7,742 nucleotides of DNA. Origin: DASWHK01 sp036398215. Its GTDB lineage: Bacteria > Acidobacteriota > UBA890. The stretch is from positions 1 through 7,742 of the forward strand of contig DASWHK010000299.1 of the NCBI GenBank assembly GCA_036398215.1, read 5' to 3'. This document shows positions 1 through 5,108 of this stretch, in pieces (the first letter of the stretch is position 1; every line of letters starts with the position of its first letter). Position numbers and translations under genes: made by a program. The notes beneath the pieces are model-generated. The model was not told where the DNA came from. It worked only from the letters and a program-made list of their open reading frames with translations, and ran no database searches.

Positions 1-429
1 CTGGCCGCTCTCCAGCTTGTCGTGGACCATCTGCCAGAGGAACTCGCCGTCGGACTCGCGGAAGGCCATGACGATCCCCTTGTCGCCGGCGACATCGGGG
101 TCGAGCATCCCGTCGTTGTTGGTGCCGATGAAGACCTTGCCGGCCGCCACCACCGGGTTGCCGTAGCTGGCCGAGCCGAGCCCGGCGACCCACTTGACGT
201 TGTCGCCGCTCTCGACGTCCCACTCCGCGGGCAGGCCGGTCTCGCCGGAGACCATGTTGCGGTCCGGCGTGCCGCCCCACATCGGCCAGTCGTCGGCCGA
301 CGCCGCCTCCGCGCCGATGTCGGCCGATCCGACCATCGCCGCAACGGCCAGCGTGCCCATTAGCCCTGCCGAGCCCGCCGTCACGATTGCCGCCAGGGTG
401 ACCATCAGCTTGGCTCGATTACCAAACAT
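1..429 (-). CDS. Secreted PQQ-like beta-propeller repeat protein, N-terminal part (runs off left edge)
   Basis: The minus strand is open from an ATG at 427-429 to the window edge, giving 143 residues. Residues 9-33 form a long hydrophobic stretch and A43-S44-A45 suits signal peptidase I, so the product is probably periplasmic. The mature protein opens with DDWPMWGGTPDRNM, then NVKWVAGLGSASYGNPVVAAGKV, the first beta-propeller blade typical of proteins annotated PQQ-binding-like or BamB-like. In that family blades repeat a 'G.V...D..G...W' pattern, seen here as KVFIGTNN and ESDGEFLWQ (residues 98-134). Such proteins often do not bind PQQ and many have no known substrate, so no reaction is assigned. 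A GAGG lies 4 bases before the start. The gene follows the M28 gene after a 214-base spacer. Only the first blade or so is visible. Confidence 0.88.
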   Translation of the reverse strand, partial: MFGNRAKLMVTLAAIVTAGSAGLMGTLAVAAMVGSADIGAEAASADDWPMWGGTPDRNMVSGETGLPAEWDVESGDNVKWVAGLGSASYGNPVVAAGKVFIGTNNDGMLDPDVAGDKGIVMAFRESDGEFLWQMVHDKLESGQ

Positions 430-492
430 GGATCCTCGAGGAAGGTGGGGAGCAGGGGATGTAGGACACCTTACCCTGAAACCGGTCGTCGA

Positions 493-599
493 CTGCGGCT
501 GCCCCTCGATCGCCCGGCGCGCGGACCCTGTACGAATCGCCGGCTCATGCCCGGCGCCCCCGCCCTGCGGCTGCCGCTCGATCGCCCGGCGCGCGGACC
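493..599. repeat. Pair of 35-bp imperfect direct repeats (493-527 and 565-599), offset 72 bp
   Basis: The segments 493-527 and 565-599 are identical at 34 of 35 positions; the one difference is C versus G at the twelfth base (504 versus 576). Similarity fades into a shared GCCGG about 10 bases beyond each copy. Each copy carries CCGGCGCGC, which can pair downstream. In copy 2 the pairing is a perfect 9 bp (586-594 with 606-614). In copy 1 it is reduced to 6 bp (514-519 with 538-543). A further small hairpin, 538-543 with 551-556, lies between them. The copies lie in the 214-base spacer between two minus-strand genes, so this is intergenic structured DNA. Whether it is a dispersed family or a local duplication cannot be told from one window. 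The rest of 430-643 shows no gene. Confidence 0.75.
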
Positions 600-614
600 G
601 GTCTTGCGCGCCGG
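586..614 (-). terminator. Strong GC hairpin 3' of the M28 gene, possible terminator
   Basis: CCGGCGCGC (586-594) and GCGCGCCGG (606-614) form a perfect 9-bp stem around an 11-base loop that itself contains the palindrome GACCGGTC. It begins 30 bases past the stop codon of the minus-strand M28 gene (644-646), a usual place for a terminator or a 3'-end protecting stem. No T-run follows in the minus-strand direction, so classical intrinsic termination is not demonstrated. It also forms part of the second direct repeat. Confidence 0.4.
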
Positions 615-643
615 ACGACCTCGTTTCGCCACGCCCCCGCCCG

Positions 644-2314
644 TCACAGGTCCCGGTCGAGCGCCGGGCGGCCCTCCTGGTTGGCGAGGTTCCAGCTGGT
701 CAGATACACCAGCCGGGCGATGTTCTGCAGCTTCGGGTAGTTGATCTTGTCGGCGGTGTCCCGGTAGGTGTGGTAGTCGGGGTGTAGGCCGGTGTGGAAG
801 AACACCGCCGGGACGCCGACCTGCAGGAAGGGCCAATGGTCGGAGCGCCGCAGCAGGTTCGACTCGTTGTTGTCGTAGCGGAACTTCAGATCCAGGCCGA
901 TGCGCTGGTTGGCTTCCTCGATCTGCGAGCGCATGTCGGCGCTGTGGCTGTAGCCCATGATGTTGATGGCGTTGGCGTTGGACTCGGCGGTTTGCGGCTG
1001 CAGGCCGCGGAACCGATTGCCGCCCTCCGGGGGCACCTCCTCGTTGCGTCCCAGCATGTCCATGTTGAGGGTGGCGACCGTCTGCCCGAGCGGAAACAGC
1101 GGCCGTTCCGTGTAGTACCAGGCCCCCAGCAGGCCGCGCTCCTCGGCATCCCAGGCGGCCAGCAGGATCGTCCGCCGCGGGCCTTCGCCCATCGCCGCCG
1201 CCACCGAGTAGGCCTCGGCGATCTCAAGCAGCGCCACCGTCCCCGATCCGTCGTCGTCGGCGCCGTTGAACACGCCGCCCTCGTTGGCGCCGTCGTGGTC
1301 GAAATGGGCGCAGATGATCACCACCTCGTCGGCGACCGTCGGATCGGTCCCCGGGATCGTGGCGACGACGTTGCGCGCCGGCGTCGCGCGCCGCTCGACC
1401 GACGCGACGATCTCGATGTCGGGCCCCGGCAGCTCGAGGACGCCGTGGCCGGTTTCGGTCTCCGCCGCCGCCGCCAGCTCGGCGAGCGGCTTGCCGGCGC
1501 CCGCCACCAGTTGCTCGGCGAGGCTCGCCGAGATCCGCGCCACCGGGATCTCGACCTTGTCCGCCCAGACCTCCAGCGAGTAGCGCGGGACGCGCCGGTC
1601 CTCCGACCAGTAGCTCTCCGAGGCCCGCTGGTAGTCGTCGGTATCGGGACGGTTGTGGACGTCGCGCACGAACAGGATGCCGGCGGCGCCTCGCTCCTGG
1701 GCGGCCAGCGCCTTGCGCCAGTCGCGCGAGGCCTCGGCGGTCACCACGCCGTCGAATGGGCTTTCGGGGTCATCGGCCCCCGGCTCGCCGTCGAGCACCA
1801 GGACGATCTTGCCGGCGGCGCGGGCGCCTTGGTAATCGTCGAAGCCGCGGCGAGAGTCGACGATCCCGAAGCCGGCGTACACCAGCCCGCCCTTGCCGGT
1901 CGTCGAGGCGCTGACGTTCAACGGATGCCAGTCGTCGCCCGGCGCCCGCCGCCGCGCCTCGATCCCCGCGACGCCGCCGACGATCAGCGCGTTGCCCTCG
2001 CCGAGCGCAAAGCTGGCGAGCTCGAAGTCCTGGAAGTACGTGCCGTCCGGGCCGGCGGGGGTCAGCCCGAGCCGCTCGAAGCGCGACTTGATGAACTCGC
2101 TGGTGATGGCGGCCTCCGCGGTCCCCGCCAGCCGCCCGGCCAGCGGATCGGAGGCGAGAAAGAACAGATCGGCGCGCAGGTCGTCCTCGCGGATCGTGTC
2201 GATCGCCGGGGCCAGCTCGACGGCCTCGGGGCTCGCGCCCCCGCAGGCGATCGGGCCGAGGGCCAGGGCAACCAGGGAGACAATCGTGACGGCTCGCATG
2301 ACAGTGACGTTCAT
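644..2314 (-). CDS. M28 family zinc metallopeptidase lipoprotein with PA domain
   Basis: The product has 556 residues and probably removes N-terminal residues from peptides in the periplasm or at the envelope. It begins with a signal (residues 6-23) ending in a relaxed lipobox, GPIAC, with Cys24. A protease-associated (PA) domain follows at about 140-290. The catalytic M28 domain (about 310-550) has all expected ligands: H337 in AHFDH, D354 in GADDDGSG as the bridging Asp, E391-E392 in DAEERG (general base and ligand), D419 in NMDMLG, and H515 in DYHTYRDT. The start at 2312-2314 has GGAG 9 bases upstream and leads straight into the signal; a longer GTG-start form from 2413 would add 33 residues ahead of the signal and has no ribosome site. 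It lies 194 bases behind the GMC gene, so its expression may be independent. Substrate preference cannot be read from the sequence. Confidence 0.93.
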   Translation of the reverse strand: MNVTVMRAVTIVSLVALALGPIACGGASPEAVELAPAIDTIREDDLRADLFFLASDPLAGRLAGTAEAAITSEFIKSRFERLGLTPAGPDGTYFQDFELASFALGEGNALIVGGVAGIEARRRAPGDDWHPLNVSASTTGKGGLVYAGFGIVDSRRGFDDYQGARAAGKIVLVLDGEPGADDPESPFDGVVTAEASRDWRKALAAQERGAAGILFVRDVHNRPDTDDYQRASESYWSEDRRVPRYSLEVWADKVEIPVARISASLAEQLVAGAGKPLAELAAAAETETGHGVLELPGPDIEIVASVERRATPARNVVATIPGTDPTVADEVVIICAHFDHDGANEGGVFNGADDDGSGTVALLEIAEAYSVAAAMGEGPRRTILLAAWDAEERGLLGAWYYTERPLFPLGQTVATLNMDMLGRNEEVPPEGGNRFRGLQPQTAESNANAINIMGYSHSADMRSQIEEANQRIGLDLKFRYDNNESNLLRRSDHWPFLQVGVPAVFFHTGLHPDYHTYRDTADKINYPKLQNIARLVYLTSWNLANQEGRPALDRDL

Positions 2315-2344
2315 CGGCGGGCGCTCCGGGCTGGCGGTCCCAGA

Positions 2345-2359
2345 TGCTCCCCTGGAGCA
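2345..2359 (-). promoter_or_regulatory. Short perfect hairpin in the leader of the M28 gene
   Basis: TGCTCC (2345-2350) and GGAGCA (2354-2359) pair perfectly over 6 bp with a 3-base loop, starting 31 bases before the M28 start codon. If transcription begins near the TACAAT further upstream, this stem would be in the untranslated leader. It could affect mRNA stability or translation, or be chance in GC-rich DNA. Confidence 0.3.
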
Positions 2360-2476
2360 CCCGAGAGAATGAAAGCGGGTTCCGCGGTGGTCAGGATCTC
2401 TGGATTTCGCCACTCATCGGATCGATCTCCGGCGCTGGGGCAGCGGTCCCACCTCCACCGACGGCAGGAAGGAAGG

Positions 2477-2482
2477 ATTGTA
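2477..2482 (-). promoter_or_regulatory. Possible -10 element (TACAAT) for the M28 gene
   Basis: On the minus strand TACAAT occurs between the GMC stop codon (2509-2511) and the M28 start (2314), in a CGGG-TACAAT-CCTTCC context. It matches the sigma-70 -10 consensus at 5 of 6 positions. No good -35 is present; CTGGCG at a 17-base spacing matches at 3 of 6. It would give a leader of about 155 bases. The rest of the 194-base spacer holds only the small hairpin noted separately. Confidence 0.28.
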
Positions 2483-2508
2483 CCCGCCTCGCCGGCAATC
2501 GCCAGGGA

Positions 2509-4134
2509 TCACGCTTGCTCCAGGCGTGGCAGCTCCTCGGCGATCCTGGCGGCCGCGCGCAACGACATGGCCGAGAACGTCAGCGTGCCGTTGGCGCAGC
2601 CGCCGGTCACCACGGTCGGCGCTCCGACGACGAACAGGTTGTCGTGGTCGTGGGCCCGGCCCCAGCCATCGACCACGCTAGTGGCGGGGTCGTTGCCGGC
2701 GCGGCAGCCACCGCCGGGGTGGTCGTGGATGTTGGAATCGCCCATCGACAGCACCGAGCCGCCGCCCGCGGTGATGATGCGCGAGAGGGTGCCGCGGATG
2801 GTGGTGAGGGTGTGCTCGCGCAGCGCCAGGGACTGCTCGCTGTCGCGAAAGGTGACGCGCGGCATCGGATCGCCCCAGTCATTGGTCAGCTCGGGGTTCA
2901 GCGCCAGCTCGCTGTCGCGCGCCGGCAGCACGTCGTAGTAGGCGCGCAGGCGCGCCGCGCCGGTAAGGGTGCGGTCACGCCAGTCGTCCAGCACGGCGTC
3001 GCCCCACAGGGTCTCGCCGTCATCGTTGCGCAGGCGCGGCTGGCGGCCGGTGGTCGCTTCCCAGACGCGCAGGTCGTGGCGCACGTAGCGATCGAGCGGA
3101 CCGGGGCGCTGGAAGCGCTGCGAGATCAGGCTGTGCTGCAGGTACTCGCCGGGGTAGAGCCGCTCGGGCACCTCGGCGTAGGCGGACACCGACGAATGGC
3201 CGGTCATGTACTTGCCGAGAAGGCCGGAGCGGTTGGCGAGGCCGTGGGGAAAGCGGCTGTTGGCCGACAGCAGCAGCAGGTGCGGGCTCCAGGTGAAGCC
3301 GGCGGCGAGCACGAACAGCGGTGCGCGCAGGGTGAGCTCATCGTCGGGCGCATCGCGGTCGACGGCGACGGCGTGATCGATGCGATCGGAGCCGTCGGCG
3401 AGCGCCAGGCGGCGCACCAGGGTGCGCTCGAGCAGCTCGATGCGTCCGGCCTCGAGCAGCGCCCGGAAGGTGAAATCGGGCGAGTACTTGGCCCCGGTGG
3501 GGCAGATGCTGCAGGTATCGCAGCGTGTGCAGACGTTGCGCCCCCTGTACGGCACCGAGGTCTTCGCCACCGGGTTGATCCAGAACGGGATGCCGGAGCG
3601 CTGCGCCCACTCCTTGAGCCGCGCGAGCGTGTACGACAGCGGGATCGCCGGCATCGGGTAGGGGCGGCGGCGCAGGTCGATCTCGGCGGGGCCCGGCTCG
3701 CCGGCCACGCCGATGCGTTCCTCGGCCTCCTGGTAGAAGGGCTCGAGCTCGTCGTAGTCGAACGGCCAGTCGTCGCCGATGCCGTACAGCGAGGCAAGGC
3801 GGAAGTCCTCGGGCGTGAAGCGCGGCGTGGTGCCGCCCCAGTGCAGCGCCTGCCCACCCACCGCCATCGAGCGCGACTGCAGGCCGTGGCCGGTCTGGCC
3901 GGGCACGTGGTCGCCGGGCCAGGGGTTGGTCCCGTAGGCGAGCTGGCGGCGACGGTGCTCGAAGCGCTCGTCGAGGTTGAAGATCTTGTTGCCGGCCTCG
4001 ACCACGACGATGCGCGCCGCGGTGGTCTCGGCGAGCCTTTCGGCGACCATCGCGGCGGAGATGCCGCCGCCGATGATGACGACGTCGGCCTCGATGCTGC
4101 GCTGATGGCGGCGGATGCGCGGGAAGCCGTCCAT
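2509..4134 (-). CDS. GMC-type FAD oxidoreductase, large subunit of a gluconate-2-dehydrogenase/FAD-GDH-like enzyme
   Basis: This 541-residue flavoprotein probably oxidises a sugar, sugar acid or other alcohol in the periplasm. The FAD-binding start is ADVVIIGGGISAAM (16-29), with VVVEAG (43-48) closing the Rossmann unit. GGQALHWGGTTPRF (93-106) matches the GMC flavin-contact region. Near the C-terminus HPGGGCRAG (472-480) and GGCANGTLTF (511-520) correspond to the family's H..G..R.G and N-x-T-L-T active-site motifs. Between them sits C202-x2-C205-x2-C208-x2-C211-PTGAKYS, in the region where FAD-glucose-dehydrogenase alpha subunits carry a [3Fe-4S] cluster. There is no signal peptide. The start lies two bases past the stop of the Tat-signal small subunit, implying translational coupling and joint export. 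The frame stays open upstream to 4812, but that is a shadow of the neighbour. The substrate is not identifiable. Confidence 0.93.
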   Translation of the reverse strand: MDGFPRIRRHQRSIEADVVIIGGGISAAMVAERLAETTAARIVVVEAGNKIFNLDERFEHRRRQLAYGTNPWPGDHVPGQTGHGLQSRSMAVGGQALHWGGTTPRFTPEDFRLASLYGIGDDWPFDYDELEPFYQEAEERIGVAGEPGPAEIDLRRRPYPMPAIPLSYTLARLKEWAQRSGIPFWINPVAKTSVPYRGRNVCTRCDTCSICPTGAKYSPDFTFRALLEAGRIELLERTLVRRLALADGSDRIDHAVAVDRDAPDDELTLRAPLFVLAAGFTWSPHLLLLSANSRFPHGLANRSGLLGKYMTGHSSVSAYAEVPERLYPGEYLQHSLISQRFQRPGPLDRYVRHDLRVWEATTGRQPRLRNDDGETLWGDAVLDDWRDRTLTGAARLRAYYDVLPARDSELALNPELTNDWGDPMPRVTFRDSEQSLALREHTLTTIRGTLSRIITAGGGSVLSMGDSNIHDHPGGGCRAGNDPATSVVDGWGRAHDHDNLFVVGAPTVVTGGCANGTLTFSAMSLRAAARIAEELPRLEQA

Positions 4135-4136
4135 GG

Positions 4137-4799
4137 TCACCCGCCCCGTGGCCGCGGCTCGCGCCCGAGCGTGCTCAGGCCGCGGCACCGGAACTGGCCG
4201 ATCGAGGCCTGGTAGCAGAGGTCGGTGGCCTCGGAGCTGTCGTAGAAGAAGGCCATCAGGCCGAGCGCCACGTGGCGCGCCTGCGCCGGGCCCGGCAGGC
4301 GGTCCAGCTCGTCGCGTTCGAGCTGCCCCTGAATGAGCGCGCGCCGGATCTCGACGGACAGCTCGGCGAACCGCGCGCGGTGGCGGCGGTTCGCCTCCAG
4401 CTCCAGCGCCTCGATCTGCGCCGCCCAGCGCGGGCCGGGGTGGGGCGGGCCGTAGCGAATCTCGGCGAGGCCGCGATTCAGGTAGCCGTGCGGCTGCTCG
4501 GCGACCGGCGCGAAGCCTGCGATCCAGGCCTCGAAGCCGGCCACCACGCGCTCGATGCCGCCGGCGCCCAGCGCGCCCGCCGGCAGCACCGCGCCGCCCA
4601 CGGCGCGCAGGGTCTCCGCGGGGGCGGCGGCAGGCGTCGCGACGGCCTGTTGCCCGGCGCTCCCCGGGGCGGCGCCGGCGACCGGCGAAGCCTCGCTCGC
4701 GGCGCCTTCCCTGCCGGCCGACGCGGTCGCCGGAATCCCCAGTGCCGCCGCCGCGGCGGCGGCCTTCTTCAGGAAATCCCGGCGATCGGAGTCGGTCAT
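4137..4799 (-). CDS. Gluconate 2-dehydrogenase subunit 3 family protein, Tat-exported small subunit
   Basis: This 220-residue protein is the likely small (gamma-type) subunit of the FAD oxidoreductase that follows it. It opens with a textbook twin-arginine signal, SDRRDFLKK (residues 4-12), then an alanine-rich hydrophobic run and A26-S27-A28 for cleavage. Residues 29-62 are a low-complexity Ala/Gly/Pro linker. The folded part (about 65-220) holds LNRGLAEIRYGPPHPGP, an acidic/basic helical stretch and GLMAFFYDSSEATDLCYQ, which resemble this small-subunit family; two Cys remain (195, 205). In related enzymes this subunit is needed for export and maturation of the FAD subunit, which fits the missing signal there. 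The TGA is separated from the next ATG by only CC. A GGGG stretch lies 4 bases before the start codon. The family call rests on the Tat signal, length and partner more than on strong motifs. Confidence 0.85.
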   Translation of the reverse strand: MTDSDRRDFLKKAAAAAAALGIPATASAGREGAASEASPVAGAAPGSAGQQAVATPAAAPAETLRAVGGAVLPAGALGAGGIERVVAGFEAWIAGFAPVAEQPHGYLNRGLAEIRYGPPHPGPRWAAQIEALELEANRRHRARFAELSVEIRRALIQGQLERDELDRLPGPAQARHVALGLMAFFYDSSEATDLCYQASIGQFRCRGLSTLGREPRPRGG

Positions 4800-4807
4800 G
4801 GCGCCCC

Positions 4808-4837
4808 ATCACAACCCGGGCGCCCAGGACCTGTCAA
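4808..4837 (-). promoter_or_regulatory. Possible promoter for the oxidoreductase operon (TTGACA / TGTGAT)
   Basis: On the minus strand a perfect -35 TTGACA (4832-4837) is followed after 18 bases by TGTGAT (4808-4813), which matches TATAAT at 4 of 6 positions. Transcription would then begin around 4800-4802, essentially at the ATG of the Tat-signal subunit (4799), giving a leaderless or near-leaderless mRNA. The spacer contains the palindrome GGGCGCCC (4818-4825). The -35 is convincing; the -10 and the resulting missing leader are not. Confidence 0.3.
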
Positions 4838-5056
4838 GAACGGCGGCGCGCAACCAGGCGCTCTTGCAGCCGGTGGTGGAGATCGCGAGGGATCTACTGG
4901 CGGCGAGAAGAGGCCAGCTGCAAGCAAGGGGCCGCAACCAAGGCGGTGTCGAGCAACCCCCGAGGAAGCCCCGGTGAGGGCTTGCCCGCGGGGAGCAAAA
5001 GATTATCGGCGAGGGTAGCCATCGTCGAGAGGCGGCGACTCGGACGCGGGGCGACG

Positions 5057-5086
5057 TTGAAGGTCTCGTCCGCTTGGCGCTACTGT
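5057..5086 (+). promoter_or_regulatory. Probable promoter of the second M28 gene (TTGAAG / TACTGT)
   Basis: TTGAAG (5057-5062) and TACTGT (5081-5086) are separated by 18 bases and lie just ahead of a strong ribosome site, leaving a leader of about 15-18 bases before the ATG. The hexamers match sigma-70 consensus at 4 and 3 of 6 positions. The position and the TTGA core make this the best candidate for plus-strand transcription. Confidence 0.4.
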
Positions 5087-5094
5087 CCTGCGTC

Positions 5095-5101
5095 AGGGAG
5101 G
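5095..5101 (+). promoter_or_regulatory. Strong ribosome binding site fixing the start of the second M28 gene
   Basis: AGGGAGG is followed by a 7-base spacer and the ATG at 5109. It is the clearest Shine-Dalgarno sequence in the window and settles the start codon, which leads directly into the lipoprotein signal. Confidence 0.8.
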
Positions 5102-5108
5102 TTCCATC

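Larger units (their letters stand above)
4800..5108. other. Divergent intergenic region between the oxidoreductase operon and the second M28 gene
   Basis: These 309 bases hold no convincing gene. They separate divergent starts at 4799 and 5109 and must carry promoters for both sides; the best candidates are listed separately. Other structure includes a two-tier hairpin at 4969-4993 (CCCCG with CGGGG, enclosing GGG-CTTG-CCC). There is also an 8-bp inverted repeat, CTTGCAGC (4863-4870) with GCTGCAAG (4917-4924), and a lone A/T-rich patch at 4996-5007. That patch reads GATAAT on the minus strand (5002-5007), a possible alternative -10 for the operon, with TCGACG only 15 bases further upstream. 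No operator can be named. Confidence 0.6.

Noticed and set aside
1..429. Assignment of the propeller protein as a true PQQ-dependent dehydrogenase
   Set aside because: Only one blade is visible and no PQQ or metal ligands, nor a dehydrogenase-specific motif, can be seen; the general beta-propeller call is as far as the evidence goes.
429..440. Adjacent GGATCC and CTCGAG beside a start codon, resembling a cloning linker
   Set aside because: Flanking sequence has the same composition as the rest, the coding frame and spacer continue naturally, and no vector-like sequence is present; two overlapping hexamers can occur by chance.
2315..2413. A longer form of the first M28 protein starting with GTG at 2413
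   Set aside because: It would put 33 polar residues before the lipoprotein signal and has no ribosome site, whereas ATG 2314 has GGAG at 9 bases.
794..2938. A 714-codon plus-strand open frame (and a 623-codon one at 2344-4215)
   Set aside because: They run antisense to clear M28 and GMC genes, encode Arg/Ala/Gly/His-rich sequence without domains, and arise because high-GC coding DNA rarely has stops in the opposite frames.
4135..4812. Extension of the GMC flavoprotein upstream to 4812
   Set aside because: The extra 226 codons lie wholly inside the small-subunit gene in another frame and encode Arg-rich sequence; the FAD-binding motif sits just after ATG 4134.
4969..4996. Two-tier hairpin in the divergent spacer, considered as a riboswitch or small RNA
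   Set aside because: The stems are only 5 and 3 bp, no known riboswitch core could be matched, and GC-rich spacers readily form such stems.
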